DNA of 64,000 bases from Nesterenkonia sp. LB17. GTDB taxonomy: Bacteria > Actinomycetota > Actinomycetes > Actinomycetales > Micrococcaceae. The DNA is taken from NCBI RefSeq assembly GCF_022565915.1, contig NZ_JAJOYX010000002.1, forward strand, positions 124,001 to 188,000. The letters are read 5' to 3'. Numbering within the stretch: the stretch's first letter is position 1; each line of letters starts with the position of its first letter. The notes below the pieces were generated by a model. That model was not told the DNA's origin. It was given only the letters and a program-made list of their open reading frames with translations, and did no database searches. A program made the position numbers and the translations under genes. This document shows, piece after piece, positions 11,643 to 21,540 of the stretch.

Positions 11643-12341
11643 ATGACGATCCGCCCCATCACGATCCACGGTGAACCGGTGCTGCACCGACGCGCACAGG
11701 AGGTCGAGACCATCGACGACTCCATCCGCGAGCTGGTGGCCGACATGTTCGCGACCCAGGACGCCGCCCACGGGGTGGGACTGGCGGCCCCGCAGATCGG
11801 CGTCGGGCTGCGCATCTTCACCTACAGCTTCGCCGATTCAGGCGATCAGCCCTCCCGTGGAGTGATCATCAACCCGCGGCTCCGCCTGATCGGCAAGGTC
11901 TCCAAGGAGTCCGCCGACCCCGAGGAGGAATCCGAGGGCTGCCTGTCCGCGCCGGGGTACAACTACCCGCTCAAGCGCAGCGAGCACGTGGAGATCACCG
12001 GGCTCGACGTCGCGGGGGAGCCGCTGCAGTTCGAGGCCACCGGATGGTTCGCCCGAATACTGCAGCACGAGTACGACCACCTTGACGGCTACCTCTATGT
12101 CAATCGGCTGGACCCCAGATGGGCGCGGCGCTGGAAGAAGGTCGTGAAGAAGGAGGGCTGGAACCAGCCCGGCCTCACCTGGCTCCCCGGAGTCGACCCT
12201 GATCCATTCGGCCACGACGAGCCCGAAGACCCGGCTGGTGCCGAAGACCCAGCGTCAAGGGACGCCGGTCACTCCGACGACGCCGGTCACTCCGACGACG
12301 CCGGTCAGGCCGAGCGGGGCGTCAGCTCACACTCTGGCTGA
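11643..12341 (+). CDS. def: Peptide deformylase
   Basis: A metalloenzyme that removes the formyl group from nascent proteins. It has 232 residues and all three motifs: GVGLAAPQIG, EGCLSAP and QHEYDHLDG (His, Glu and His for metal and catalysis). The enzyme proper ends near residue 185. The last 45 residues are an acidic tail with the repeated element DAGHSD, encoded by an 18-bp tandem repeat. Start choice: the ATG at 11643 is 7 nt after TAGAAT with no Shine-Dalgarno. The tail overlaps the 3' end of convergent trpD by 20 bp. The tail is unusual for the family and probably dispensable. Confidence 0.94.
   Translation: MTIRPITIHGEPVLHRRAQEVETIDDSIRELVADMFATQDAAHGVGLAAPQIGVGLRIFTYSFADSGDQPSRGVIINPRLRLIGKVSKESADPEEESEGCLSAPGYNYPLKRSEHVEITGLDVAGEPLQFEATGWFARILQHEYDHLDGYLYVNRLDPRWARRWKKVVKKEGWNQPGLTWLPGVDPDPFGHDEPEDPAGAEDPASRDAGHSDDAGHSDDAGQAERGVSSHSG
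12261..12308. repeat. 18-bp tandem repeat in the def 3' end
   Basis: GACGCCGGTCACTCCGAC occurs twice exactly (12261-12278, 12279-12296), followed by 11 of the first 12 bases. The unit is in frame and encodes DAGHSD repeats in the deformylase tail. Confidence 0.85.
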
Positions 12342-13404
12342 ACGCCACCCAGCGGCGCAGCACATCAGCCGCGGCGCCAGAGTCGATGGACTCTTCGGCC
12401 CGGCGCATGTTGGCCGTCAGCCGGTCCACCAGCGGCCCCTGGGCCAGTTCATCGAGGCTGGTCAGTCCGGCCGCGGCATTGACCACGACGGCGTCTCGCA
12501 CGGGCCCAGGCTCCCCGGAGAGCATCTGCCGCACGATCTGTGCGTTCTCGGTGCCGGAACCACCGCGCAGGTCCTCCACGGACACGCGGGGGAGTCCGAC
12601 ATCCTCAGGCTCCAGGGCGGTGTGTGAGACCTCGCCGGAGCGGATCTCCCAGATGTCGGTGGCGGCGGAGGTGGTGATCTTGTCCCGCCCGTCCCTCCCG
12701 CGGAACACCAGGCCGCGGGTGCCGCGCATGGCGAGCACCTCAGCCATCTTCGGTGCCAGCGTGGGGCTGGCGCAGCCCAGCGCCTGGGCGGTCACACGTG
12801 CCGGGTTCGACAGGGGCCCCAGGAAGTTGAAGACCGTGCGGATGCCGAGCTGACGCCGCACCGGCCCGACGTGGCGCATCGAGGGATGGAAGCTCTGCGC
12901 GAAGAGGAAGGTGATCCCGACCTCCTCCGCGGCGCGGGCCACCTGCTCGGCGCCCATGCTGAGGTCCACTCCCAGTGCCTCGATGACATCGGCCGCGCCG
13001 GCAGTGGTGGAGGCGCCGCGGTTGCCGTGCTTGACCACGCGTGCCCCGGCCCCCACGGCGGTCAGTGAGGCCATCGTGGAGATGTTCACGGTGCCCAGCA
13101 TGTCTCCACCGGTGCCCACGATGTCCAGGGTGGGTCCGGGGATGCTCAGCGGGACGGCCTTGTCCATCATCGTGGCGCTGAGCCCGACGAGCTCCTCGGC
13201 GACCTCGCCCTTGGCGCGCAGCGCGACCAGGAAGGCGGCGATCTGCCCGTCACCGAGGGCCCCGCTCATGAGCCTCTCCATCGCCCAGGCTGAGGTGGCT
13301 GCGCTGAGGTGCTCTCCGGCCAGGAGCGTCTCCAGCAGCTCGGACCAGCTCGCGGGCACCGGGGTCGCGCGGAGCAGCGGATCGGGTGAGTGTGGAAGTT
13401 TCAC
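12322..13404 (-). CDS. trpD: Anthranilate phosphoribosyltransferase
   Basis: TrpD transfers phosphoribose from PRPP to anthranilate in tryptophan synthesis. It has 360 residues. Family motifs are DIVGTGGD near 94-101, NISTMAS, VKHGNRGAST near 124-133, and FHPSMRHVGPVRRQLGIRT. Start choice: the GTG at 13404 lies 6 nt after a minus-strand TAGTCT (13416-13411), so it is probably leaderless. It stands alone, divergent from ctaE and far from other trp genes. The trpD next to ctaE-qcrCAB arrangement also occurs in mycobacteria, so it is an old actinobacterial linkage. The 3' end overlaps def. Confidence 0.95.
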   Translation of the reverse strand: MKLPHSPDPLLRATPVPASWSELLETLLAGEHLSAATSAWAMERLMSGALGDGQIAAFLVALRAKGEVAEELVGLSATMMDKAVPLSIPGPTLDIVGTGGDMLGTVNISTMASLTAVGAGARVVKHGNRGASTTAGAADVIEALGVDLSMGAEQVARAAEEVGITFLFAQSFHPSMRHVGPVRRQLGIRTVFNFLGPLSNPARVTAQALGCASPTLAPKMAEVLAMRGTRGLVFRGRDGRDKITTSAATDIWEIRSGEVSHTALEPEDVGLPRVSVEDLRGGSGTENAQIVRQMLSGEPGPVRDAVVVNAAAGLTSLDELAQGPLVDRLTANMRRAEESIDSGAAADVLRRWVAFSQSVS

Positions 13405-13410
13405 AGCCCC

Positions 13411-13598
13411 AGACTATCGGCCGATCACGGTCCGGCTCCGACCAATTTCGACACGCTGTAGAAATATTGTCGACTTTTTTGACCGGCTCCACCTTGGCGG
13501 ATCCTGGGAATGGCGCGGAATCCGCCCCCTGACAAGGATCTGGAACCACGCCATAGTGACCGTCGGTGTCGCAAACTGCTGGGCTTTCAGGACATAAT
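13411..13598. promoter_or_regulatory. Divergent leaderless promoters trpD / ctaE
   Basis: TAGTCT on the minus strand (13416-13411) is 6 nt before the trpD GTG. CATAAT on the plus strand (13593-13598) is 6 nt before the ctaE GTG and is close to the sigma-70 -10 consensus. Between them lie an AT-rich tract (13452-13482) and an inverted repeat GGCGGAT/ATCCGCC (near 13496-13525) that could bind a regulator. Confidence 0.5.
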
Positions 13599-13604
13599 GA
13601 ATGC

Positions 13605-14252
13605 GTGACGACTGCAACCCAAGCCCCAATCGCTCCGGCGCGAACACTGCCGAACCGCCCGAACATGGTGTCCGTGGGCACCATGGTCTGGCTCACCAGT
13701 GAGCTCATGTTCTTCGCCGGCCTGTTCGCCATGTTCTTCACACTGCGTTCCACGCAGTCTGAGATGTTCGCCGAGGGTGCCAGTGAACTGGACATCCCGT
13801 TGGCCACCACGATCACAGTGATCCTGGTTGCAAGCTCGGTGACGGCTCAGTTCGGTGTCTTCGCTGCTGAGCGGCACCAGCCGCGCCGCACCGGCGGCAC
13901 ATTCCAGATCAAGCACTGGGGCATGGTCGAGTGGTACATCCTCTCGTTCATCATGGGCGCCATCTTCATCGGCGGTCAGACCTACGAGTTCGCGGTGATG
14001 GTCTCCCATGGGATCACCGTCTCATCGAACGCGTTCGGCTCCGCCTTCTACATCACCACCGGCTTCCACGGGCTGCACGTCATCGGTGGTCTCGTGGCCT
14101 TCCTCTATGTGATTGCGCGGGCGTACTTCAGTGTGAAGTTCACCCACAAGGAGGCTCACGCCGCCGTCGTCGTGTCGTATTACTGGCACTTCGTCGACGT
14201 CGTGTGGATCGCACTGTTCGGCATCGTCTACCTGCTGCCGCTGTTCGCCTGA
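13605..14252 (+). CDS. ctaE: Cytochrome c oxidase subunit III
   Basis: Subunit III of the aa3 oxidase, 215 residues with five transmembrane helices. Typical stretches are [20 protein letters not shown] at the N-terminus, [11 protein letters not shown], and the C-terminal [20 protein letters not shown]. Start choice: the GTG at 13605 is 6 nt after CATAAT, consistent with a leaderless transcript; an earlier in-frame GTG at 13566 precedes that promoter. It leads ctaE-qcrC-qcrA-qcrB, separated from ctaCDF as in other Actinobacteria, linking the oxidase to the bcc complex at transcription level. Confidence 0.95.
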   Translation: MTTATQAPIAPARTLPNRPNMVSVGTMVWLTSELMFFAGLFAMFFTLRSTQSEMFAEGASELDIPLATTITVILVASSVTAQFGVFAAERHQPRRTGGTFQIKHWGMVEWYILSFIMGAIFIGGQTYEFAVMVSHGITVSSNAFGSAFYITTGFHGLHVIGGLVAFLYVIARAYFSVKFTHKEAHAAVVVSYYWHFVDVVWIALFGIVYLLPLFA

Positions 14253-14312
14253 TCAACGGGCCCAGCCGAAGCACCCCAGCTTGTATCGCATCGAAAAGTT
14301 AGGAACCGGCAC

Positions 14313-15110
14313 GTGAAGGCACTCTCACAGAAGCGTCGCCACCCGCTCGCGGCAGTGGCGCTGCTCCTCCTGGGCCTCTTGCTCACCGGAGGGCTCTACG
14401 CCGCGGCGACCTCCATCAACGAGGCTCAGGCATCGAACGCCGCTGACGTCTACTCCGCCTCCGACGTGGAGGAGGGCGAGCGGCTCTTCGTGGCCAACTG
14501 CGCCACCTGCCACGGCATCAACGCAGAAGGCTCCGACGCCGGCCCCTCGCTGATCGGCTCCGGCGCCGCCGCGGTCGACTTCCAGGTCGGCACCGGACGC
14601 ATGCCGATGCAGATGTCAGGTCCGCAGGCGCAGAAGAAGCCGGCTCAGTTCAACGATGAACAGACCATGCAGCTCTCGGCCTACGTCGCCTCGCTGGGCT
14701 CCGGCCCCGCGGTGCCCGCGGCCGAGTACCTCGATGTCGAAGAGGGCAACATCGCCCGCGGCGGCGAGCTCTTCCGGATCAACTGCGCCATGTGCCACAA
14801 TGCCGCCGCCGCCGGCGGCGCGCTGACCGAAGGCAAGTACGCCCCCGGGCTGGACGGCGTGGAGTCAGTGCACATCTACGAGGCCATGGTCACCGGCCCG
14901 CAGAACATGCCGGAGTTCACCGACGCCAACATCCCTCCCGAGGACAAGCGCGACATCATCGCCTTCCTGAAGAACAACGAATCTCAAAGCGCTCCGGGCG
15001 GCTTCGCCCTGGGCTCGCTGGGACCGGTCTCGGAAGGTCTGCTGATCTGGACCCTCGGACTGGCCCTGCTGATCGGCTCGATGGTCTGGCTGACCTCACG
15101 GTCCTCCTGA
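14313..15110 (+). CDS. qcrC: Diheme cytochrome c subunit of the bcc complex
   Basis: QcrC is the diheme cytochrome c1-equivalent that replaces soluble cytochrome c in Actinobacteria by handing electrons directly to CuA. It has 265 residues with a GTG start. It has an N-terminal membrane anchor (about 12-33), heme motif CATCH at 63-67, heme motif CAMCH at 158-162, and a C-terminal transmembrane helix (about 240-260). Met ligands are likely in RMPMQMSG and QNMPEF. It sits 60 bp after ctaE and 62 bp before qcrA in the same operon. Confidence 0.96.
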   Translation: MKALSQKRRHPLAAVALLLLGLLLTGGLYAAATSINEAQASNAADVYSASDVEEGERLFVANCATCHGINAEGSDAGPSLIGSGAAAVDFQVGTGRMPMQMSGPQAQKKPAQFNDEQTMQLSAYVASLGSGPAVPAAEYLDVEEGNIARGGELFRINCAMCHNAAAAGGALTEGKYAPGLDGVESVHIYEAMVTGPQNMPEFTDANIPPEDKRDIIAFLKNNESQSAPGGFALGSLGPVSEGLLIWTLGLALLIGSMVWLTSRSS

Positions 15111-15172
15111 GCATCCGCCGCAGCACCTAAGCACCCGCACACGTAAACACTGAAGCAAAGGACGAGAACCAT

Positions 15173-16225
15173 ATGGGCGAGCACGGTAACGGTGATCCGA
15201 GCACGGGCGCCGTCATCAAAGCAGGTGAGGGAAGGTCGAGCGGCTATGCCATCGACAACCCGGGCCTGCCCCCGCACCGCCCGCGGTTGGCAGACGCGGA
15301 CGAGAAGGCCGCCAAGCGCGCCGAGCGGCAGGTCTCTGCGCTCTTCCTGATCTCGATCATCGGTACCGTGATGTTCTTCGTCGGCTACTTCGCCGTCGGC
15401 GTCACCGCCGGGGATCTGAACATGCTCCGGCTGCAGAACACGCTGCTTGGAGTCGGCGTGGCCTTTGCCATGCTGGGCATCGGACTCGGAGTCGTCCAGT
15501 GGGCCCGCGCACTGATGCCGGACCACGAGGTCGTCGAAGACCGCAAGCCGCTGCGCAAGGAAGAGGACCGCGCCGAGGCTGCCCAGACGGTCGACGAGAT
15601 CCTCGACGAGACCCAGATCAAGCGGCGTCCGCTGCTGCGCAACACGCTCATCGGCGCCGCCCTGCTGGCCCCGCTGCCCGCCGTCGTCGTCTTCCGCGAT
15701 CTTGATCGCTCCGAGGACTTCGGGCCCGAGCGGATGCGGCACACGCTGTGGACCGAGGGGGTGCGCCTGGTGCGCGACCCCACCGGCACCCCGATCCGCG
15801 CCTCCGACCTCACGGTCGGCTCGGCGGTGCACGCCATCCCGGAGACCCTCCGCGAGGTCTCCGGGCACGGCGATCGCCTGGCCGAGAAGGCCAAAGCCGT
15901 CGTCCTGCTGATCCGGATGAATCCCGATGACTTCGAGGCCGTGACCCCGGGTCGCGAGGACTGGAAGCACGAGGGAATCATCGCCTGTTCCAAGGTCTGC
16001 ACGCATGTCGGCTGCCCGGTGGCGCTCTACGAGCGTCACACGCATCACCTGCTGTGCCCCTGTCACCAGTCGACCTTTGACGCCGCTGCGGAGTTCAAGG
16101 TCACCTTCGGTCCGGCAGGCCGGCCGCTGCCCCAGCTGCCCATCACCGTCGACGATGAGGGCTTCCTCATCGCTCGCAGCGACTTCACCGAACCCGTCGG
16201 CCCCACCTACTGGGAGCGTGGCTAA
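15173..16225 (+). CDS. qcrA: Rieske iron-sulfur subunit of the bcc complex
   Basis: The Rieske 2Fe-2S protein of the menaquinol:cytochrome c reductase, 350 residues. The actinobacterial form has a long N-terminal cytoplasmic part and three transmembrane helices (about 55-80, 92-112 and 156-175). The cluster-binding motifs are CTHVGC near 278 and CPCHQS near 295 (Cys and His ligands). The second box ends in QS rather than the usual GS. It ends 5 bp before qcrB. The ATG at 15173 has AAGGACGAG upstream. Confidence 0.95.
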   Translation: MGEHGNGDPSTGAVIKAGEGRSSGYAIDNPGLPPHRPRLADADEKAAKRAERQVSALFLISIIGTVMFFVGYFAVGVTAGDLNMLRLQNTLLGVGVAFAMLGIGLGVVQWARALMPDHEVVEDRKPLRKEEDRAEAAQTVDEILDETQIKRRPLLRNTLIGAALLAPLPAVVVFRDLDRSEDFGPERMRHTLWTEGVRLVRDPTGTPIRASDLTVGSAVHAIPETLREVSGHGDRLAEKAKAVVLLIRMNPDDFEAVTPGREDWKHEGIIACSKVCTHVGCPVALYERHTHHLLCPCHQSTFDAAAEFKVTFGPAGRPLPQLPITVDDEGFLIARSDFTEPVGPTYWERG

Positions 16226-16230
16226 AACTC

Positions 16231-17958
16231 ATGAGCAGTCAGTCTCTAGAATCCAAGTACACCGAGGAGCAGTACTCCGAGGTGGACCAGTACCAGCCGG
16301 CGACCCGCACCGGCAAGATCGCGAACTACGTCGATCAGCGCGTGGGCGGTACCGGCATGGTCCGCGAGTTCGGCCGCAAGGTCTTCCCGGACCACTGGAC
16401 CTTCATGTTCGGCGAGGTCGCGCTCTACAGCTTCGTCATCACCGTGATCTCAGGTGCGTTCCTGACCTTCTGGTTCGATCCCTCCATGGCCAGCACGCGC
16501 TACGACGGGGCCTACGTCCCGCTGCAGGGCGTGGAGATGTCCACCGCCTACGCCACTTCGCTGGAGCTCTCCTTCGATGTGCGCGGCGGCCTGTTCATGC
16601 GCCAGCTCCACCATTGGGCCGCCTTGATGTTCATCATGGCGATGGCGATCCACATGCTGCGCGTCTTCTTCACCGGCGCGTTCCGCAAGCCGCGCGAGCT
16701 GAACTGGGTCGTCGGCTGCACCCTGCTGCTGGCAGGCCTGGGCGCCGGCTTCACCGGCTACTCGCTGCCCGATGAGGTGCTCTCCGGCAACGGTCTGCGC
16801 ATCATCGACGGCATGCTCAAGGCGATTCCCGTGGTCGGCACCTACATCTCCTTCTTCCTCTTCGGCGGGGAGTTCCCCGGCGACGAGGTCATCCCGCGGC
16901 TCTACTCGCTGCACATCTTCATCATCCCTGCGGTGATCCTGATCCTTATCGCGGTCCATCTGTTCATGGTGGTCACCCACAAGCACACCCAGTACCCCGG
17001 CCCAGGCCGCACCGAGCGCAACGTGGTCGGCTACCCGATCGGACCCGTCTACGCGGCCAAGGCCGGCGGCTTCTTCTTCGTGGTCTTCGGTGTCCTGGCC
17101 CTGCTGGCAGGCACCTTCCAGATCAACGCACTGTGGAACTACGGGCCCTATGACCCGTCTCCGGTGCAGGCAGGCACCCAGCCTGACTGGTACATCGGCT
17201 GGTTCGACGGCTTGCTGCGCCTGATGCCGGGCTACATCGGCGACATACCGCTGGAGTTCGTGCTGCCGACGCCTTGGGGCGGCAACAGCGTGGCCACGCC
17301 TGTGCTGGTCACGTTCATCCCGATCACCGCTCTGCTGCTCGGTCTGTTCGTCTGGCCCTGGATCGAGGCCTGGATCACCGGTGACAAGAAGGAACACCAC
17401 ATCCTGGACCGCCCGCGCAACGTCCCCGGACGCACCGCCTTCGGCATGGCCATGATGATCTGGTACTTCGTGATGTGGGCTGCCGCGTCCTCCGACCTGA
17501 TCGCGACCCACTTCTCGCTCTCGTTCAACGACGTGCTCATCTGGCTCCGGGTGCTGTTCTTCGCCGGACCGATCCTCACGTTCATCATCACCAAGCGGAT
17601 CTGTCTGGCCCTGCAGCGCAAGGATCGCGAGATCGTGCTGCACGGCAACGAGGCGGGCGTCATCGAGATGCTTCCGCACGGTGAGTTCCGTGAGAAGCAC
17701 ACCCGGGTCAGCGACTACGAGCTCTACACGCTGGTCTCCTACGAGTCTCCCGAGGTCACCGCGGCCCGCCCCAACTCCCGGGGCAAGGTCGGACTGCTCG
17801 AGAAGTCACGGGTGACGCTCAACCGGACCTTCTTCGAGGACCGGGTCGCACCGGTCAGCCGCGAGGAGTACATCGAGGCGCTCTCCCACGATGACCACGG
17901 GACTGCCGCCGAGCTGCCCGCCGGTTCGGTCGGAGCCATCGAGTCCAAGAAGAACTGA
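16231..17958 (+). CDS. qcrB: Cytochrome b subunit of the bcc complex
   Basis: QcrB binds two b hemes and the quinol oxidation and reduction sites. It has 575 residues with eight or nine helices. The b-heme histidines lie in QLHHWAALMFIMAMAIH near 125-141 and SLHIFIIPAVILILIAVHLF near 228-247. PDW in the Qo region (GTQPDWYIGW) is the actinobacterial equivalent of PEW. The last 130 residues form a cytoplasmic tail typical of the phylum. It is last in ctaE-qcrCAB and is followed by a strong terminator. QcrB is the target of the imidazopyridine class in mycobacteria (family knowledge). Confidence 0.96.
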   Translation: MSSQSLESKYTEEQYSEVDQYQPATRTGKIANYVDQRVGGTGMVREFGRKVFPDHWTFMFGEVALYSFVITVISGAFLTFWFDPSMASTRYDGAYVPLQGVEMSTAYATSLELSFDVRGGLFMRQLHHWAALMFIMAMAIHMLRVFFTGAFRKPRELNWVVGCTLLLAGLGAGFTGYSLPDEVLSGNGLRIIDGMLKAIPVVGTYISFFLFGGEFPGDEVIPRLYSLHIFIIPAVILILIAVHLFMVVTHKHTQYPGPGRTERNVVGYPIGPVYAAKAGGFFFVVFGVLALLAGTFQINALWNYGPYDPSPVQAGTQPDWYIGWFDGLLRLMPGYIGDIPLEFVLPTPWGGNSVATPVLVTFIPITALLLGLFVWPWIEAWITGDKKEHHILDRPRNVPGRTAFGMAMMIWYFVMWAAASSDLIATHFSLSFNDVLIWLRVLFFAGPILTFIITKRICLALQRKDREIVLHGNEAGVIEMLPHGEFREKHTRVSDYELYTLVSYESPEVTAARPNSRGKVGLLEKSRVTLNRTFFEDRVAPVSREEYIEALSHDDHGTAAELPAGSVGAIESKKN

Positions 17959-17996
17959 GCATCGTGAGGCGCTGATCATCCGGCGCTGGACGCAGA

Positions 17997-18032
17997 GAAG
18001 CGGCCGTCTCCCTCTCGGGAGGCGGCCGCTTC
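17997..18032 (+). terminator. Intrinsic terminator after qcrB
   Basis: GAAGCGGCCGTCTCCC pairs with GGGAGGCGGCCGCTTC (one G-U pair) around the loop TCTC: a 16-bp stem 40 bp after qcrB, between it and convergent rarA. Confidence 0.8.
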
Positions 18033-18103
18033 GTCGTCTGCGGCGTCAGCGGGTTCTGTCGGTGCCGCGGGCGAGCTGTCGCTTGCCCGTCATCTCGTGC
18101 CCG

Positions 18104-19564
18104 TCACCTGTTGTCCGTGCCCCGGATGATCGAGCGCAGCTTCCCCAGCCGCTCCGAGACGGCGCGTTCGGCGCCGTTGCCGGTGGGCTTGTAGTAGTCC
18201 ACCCCGATCAGCTCATCGGGCACGTACTGCTGGGTCGCGACGTGATGCGGCTGGTCATGGGCGTAGATGTAGCCCTTGCCATGGCCCATCCGGTGTGCCC
18301 CGGAATAGTGTGCGTCACGCAGATGCGGCGGGACCGCGCCGGACTTCCCGGCGCGCACGTCGGCTATGGCGGCGTCGAGGGCCTTATAGGAGGCGTTGGA
18401 CTTCGGCGCGGTGGCGATGTGCACCGTGGCCTGGGCGAGCAGGATCCGTCCCTCCGGCATGCCGATGAGCTGCACGGCATCTGCCGCCGCCATGGCGGTC
18501 TGCAGCGCCGTGGGGTCGGCCATGCCGACTTCTTCTCCGGCGGCGATGACCAGCCGGCGGGCGATGAAGCGCGGGTCCTCTCCGGCGACCACCATCCGCG
18601 CCAGGTAGTGCAGCGCGGCGTCGGGGTCCGAGCCGCGCAGCGACTTGATGAAGGCGGAGACGATGTCGTAGTGCTGGTCCCCGTCTCGGTCGTACCGCTG
18701 CACGGCGAAGTCCATCGCCTGTTCGGCGTCCCGGGCGGTGATCAGCACCGGGGCGTCCGACGCCGGCTCATCGGCCGAGGCTCCTTCAGACACATCCGAA
18801 GCGTCCTCGGGGGAGCGGCCCATGGCCACGGCCGCGGCGGCCTCCAGGGTGGTCAGCACCCGGCGCGCATCACCTCCTGCCATGCGCAGAATATGATCCC
18901 TGGCCGTGTCTTCGAGCTCGAAGGCCGAGTCGAGGCCGCGGGTGTCCTGCAGCGCCCGGGTGATCAGTCCGGAGAGGTCATCCTGGGTCAGTGAGCGCAG
19001 GGTGAGCATCAGTGACCGGGAGAGCAGCGGGGCGATGATCGAGAAGGACGGGTTCTCTGTGGTCGCGGCGACCAGGATGACCCAGCCGTTCTCCACTCCC
19101 GGCAGCAGGGCATCCTGCTGGGCCTTGTTGAACCGATGGATCTCATCGAGGAACAGCACGGTGGTCTGCCCGCGGAGATCTCGATCCTCCAGCGCACGGT
19201 CCATGACCTGTCGGACGTCCTTCACACCGGCCCGGATGGCGGAGAGCTCCACGAACTTCCGCGAGGCGCCACGGGCGAGCACATGGGCCAGCGTGGTCTT
19301 GCCGGTGCCGGGAGGGCCATAGAGGATCACCGAGGAGGCGCCGGCGGGTCCGCGGGACCCTTCAGCCAGGACGCGCAGCGGGGACCCCTGTTCGAGCAGA
19401 TGCTGCTGGCCGAGCACTTCCGCGAGGGTGCGCGGTCGCATCCGCACCGCCAGTGGAGTATGCCGACGACGCGCGCCCGCCTCCGCCGTGGAGGCCGGGG
19501 CGGGCGCGTCGTCGTCGCCGAAGTCATCGGAGGCGAAGAGGTCCCCCGTGATGGGATCGGCCAC
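18104..19564 (-). CDS. rarA: Replication-associated recombination protein A
   Basis: A clamp-loader-like AAA+ ATPase (RarA/MgsA) that acts at stalled replication forks. It has 486 residues. Walker [10 protein letters not shown] is near 84-92, Walker [14 protein letters not shown] follows, sensor-1 ATTENPSF comes next, and a sensor-2 arginine lies in GGDARR. The C-terminal tetramerisation domain includes [14 protein letters not shown] and [10 protein letters not shown]. Start choice: GTG at 19564 with TAGGAGG 5 nt upstream. Residues 262-290 are an acidic insert ([18 protein letters not shown]). Convergent to qcrB; 86 bp downstream of aspS on the same strand. Confidence 0.94.
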   Translation of the reverse strand: MADPITGDLFASDDFGDDDAPAPASTAEAGARRRHTPLAVRMRPRTLAEVLGQQHLLEQGSPLRVLAEGSRGPAGASSVILYGPPGTGKTTLAHVLARGASRKFVELSAIRAGVKDVRQVMDRALEDRDLRGQTTVLFLDEIHRFNKAQQDALLPGVENGWVILVAATTENPSFSIIAPLLSRSLMLTLRSLTQDDLSGLITRALQDTRGLDSAFELEDTARDHILRMAGGDARRVLTTLEAAAAVAMGRSPEDASDVSEGASADEPASDAPVLITARDAEQAMDFAVQRYDRDGDQHYDIVSAFIKSLRGSDPDAALHYLARMVVAGEDPRFIARRLVIAAGEEVGMADPTALQTAMAAADAVQLIGMPEGRILLAQATVHIATAPKSNASYKALDAAIADVRAGKSGAVPPHLRDAHYSGAHRMGHGKGYIYAHDQPHHVATQQYVPDELIGVDYYKPTGNGAERAVSERLGKLRSIIRGTDNR

Positions 19565-19650
19565 TGCGCCTCCTAGAGCTGGGTTCGTAGATAGATTCGA
19601 TAAGAATCCGTTCCAGGCTACCCGGTGCGGCTCAGGCCTGGGACTCAGGC

Positions 19651-21489
19651 TCAGCCCTTGGTGCCGGTCCTGCCCTCTGCCTTGGCCTCGGTGCCGGCCT
19701 CAGCCTTGGCCTCCGTGCCGGCCTCAGCCTTCGGCTCGGGCTTGGCGTCGACGCCGGCCTCCTTGCGCTGCTGCGCGGTGATCGGGGCGGGCGCCGCGGT
19801 GAGCGGGTCGTAGCCGCCGCCGGACTTGGGGAAGGCGATGACCTCGCGGATGGAGTCCTCACCGGCGAGCAGCGAGACCACGCGGTCCCAGCCGAAGGCG
19901 ATGCCGCCGTGCGGGGGAGCGCCGAACTTGAAGGCGTCGAGCAGGAACCCGAACTTCTCCTGCGCCTCGTCCTCGGGAATGCCCATGACCTTGAAGATCC
20001 GCTCCTGGACGTCGCGGCGGTACACGCGCAGCGAGCCGCCGGCGATCTCGTTGCCGTTGCAGACCAGGTCGTAGGCGTTGGCCAGCGCCGAGGCCGGATC
20101 GGTGTCGAAGCTCTCGGCGAACTCCGGCTTGGGGGCGGTGAATGCGTGGTGCACGGCGGTCCAGGCACCGGATCCCACGGCCACATCGCCGGCGGCCTGG
20201 GCCAGGGCTGCGGGCTCGAACATCGGGGCGTCGACCACCCAGACGAAGGACCACGCGTCCTGATCGATGAGTCCCACACGGGCGGCGATCTCGTTGCGCG
20301 CGGCGCCGAGGAGTCCGCGGGAGGGAGAGACCTCACCGGCGGCGAAGAAGACGCAGTCCCCGGGGGAGGCCCCGGTGGCGGCTGCCAGTCCGGCCTTCTC
20401 CGGCTCGGAGAGGTTCTTGGCCACGGGGCCGCCGAGCTCGCCGTCCTCACCGATGAGCACATACGCCAGGCCCTTGGCGCCGCGCTGCTTGGCCCATTCC
20501 TGCCAGGCGTCGAGGGTGCGGCGGGGCTGCGAGGCGCCGCCGGGCATCACCACGGCACCGACATAGGGAGCCTTGAAGACCCTGAAGGGGGTGTCCTTGA
20601 AGTAGTCGGTGAGCTCGGTGAGCTCCAGCTCGAAGCGCAGATCAGGCTTGTCCGAGCCGTAGCGGGCCATCGCCTCGTGGTAGGTGATGTGCGGGATCTC
20701 GGCGGGCAGGTCCACGTCGATGAGCTTCCAGAGCCTGCGCACGAGCTCCTCGCCGAGGGAGAGGATGTCTTCCTGCTCCACGAAGCTGGCTTCGATGTCG
20801 AGCTGGGTGAACTCGGGCTGGCGGTCCGCGCGGAAGTCCTCGTCGCGGTAGCAGCGGGCGAGCTGGTAGTACTTCTCGAAGCCACCGACCTGGAGCAGCT
20901 GCTTGAACAGCTGGGGGGACTGCGGCAGCGCGTACCAGGCGCCCGGTGCCAGGCGCGCCGGGACCAGGAAGTCGCGTGCACCCTCTGGGGTGGAGCGGGT
21001 CAGCGTCGGCGTCTCGATCTCGGTGAAGGACTCGTGGTGCAGCAGGTCGCGGGCGACCCGGTTGGCCTCGGAGCGCAGCCGCAGCGCGCGCTGCGGCCCT
21101 TCCCGGCGCATATCGAGGTAGCGGTGGCGCAGCCGCGCCTCCTCGCCGACCTCGACGTGCTCATCGATCTGGAAGGGCAGCGGTGCCGCGGTGTTGAGCA
21201 CCGTGACGGTCTCGGCCAGCACCTCGACCTCGCCCGAGGGCAGGTTGGGGTTCTCGTTGCCCGCGGGACGGCGCTCCACCGAACCGGTCACCTGCAGCAC
21301 GAACTCGTTGCGCAGCGGATCGAAGTCGGCCTCCTCGCGCACCACGACCTGGGCCACGCCCGAGGAGTCACGCAGATCGAGGAAGGCCACTCCGCCGTGA
21401 TCTCGGCGCCGCGCCACCCATCCGGTGAGGGTGACGGTCTGGCCTATGTTCTCGGCGGTGAGTGAGCCGGAGGTGTGTGTGCGGAGCAC
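19651..21489 (-). CDS. aspS: Aspartyl-tRNA synthetase
   Basis: A class II aminoacyl-tRNA synthetase charging tRNA with aspartate. It has 612 residues: an N-terminal OB anticodon-binding domain ([20 protein letters not shown]), motif 2 near [19 protein letters not shown], a bacterial GAD insertion, and motif 3 [11 protein letters not shown]. Start choice: GTG at 21489 with AGGAAGG 6-7 nt upstream. The last 30 residues are an Ala/Lys/Glu-rich tail containing AEAGTEAK twice. The next gene upstream is hisS (51-bp gap), a common pairing. Actinobacterial AspRS is often non-discriminating, working with GatCAB; that is not testable here. Confidence 0.95.
   Translation of the reverse strand: MLRTHTSGSLTAENIGQTVTLTGWVARRRDHGGVAFLDLRDSSGVAQVVVREEADFDPLRNEFVLQVTGSVERRPAGNENPNLPSGEVEVLAETVTVLNTAAPLPFQIDEHVEVGEEARLRHRYLDMRREGPQRALRLRSEANRVARDLLHHESFTEIETPTLTRSTPEGARDFLVPARLAPGAWYALPQSPQLFKQLLQVGGFEKYYQLARCYRDEDFRADRQPEFTQLDIEASFVEQEDILSLGEELVRRLWKLIDVDLPAEIPHITYHEAMARYGSDKPDLRFELELTELTDYFKDTPFRVFKAPYVGAVVMPGGASQPRRTLDAWQEWAKQRGAKGLAYVLIGEDGELGGPVAKNLSEPEKAGLAAATGASPGDCVFFAAGEVSPSRGLLGAARNEIAARVGLIDQDAWSFVWVVDAPMFEPAALAQAAGDVAVGSGAWTAVHHAFTAPKPEFAESFDTDPASALANAYDLVCNGNEIAGGSLRVYRRDVQERIFKVMGIPEDEAQEKFGFLLDAFKFGAPPHGGIAFGWDRVVSLLAGEDSIREVIAFPKSGGGYDPLTAAPAPITAQQRKEAGVDAKPEPKAEAGTEAKAEAGTEAKAEGRTGTKG
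19679..19726. repeat. 24-bp tandem repeat in the aspS 3' end
   Basis: Two adjacent 24-bp units differing at one base. They encode AEAGTEAK twice near the end of the synthetase; a third, degraded partial unit follows. Confidence 0.8.
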
Positions 21490-21540
21490 GGTGTCCTTCC
21501 TGAGGGATCAGTTGCTGGTGCGGGCCTGCGGCCCGGGGAG

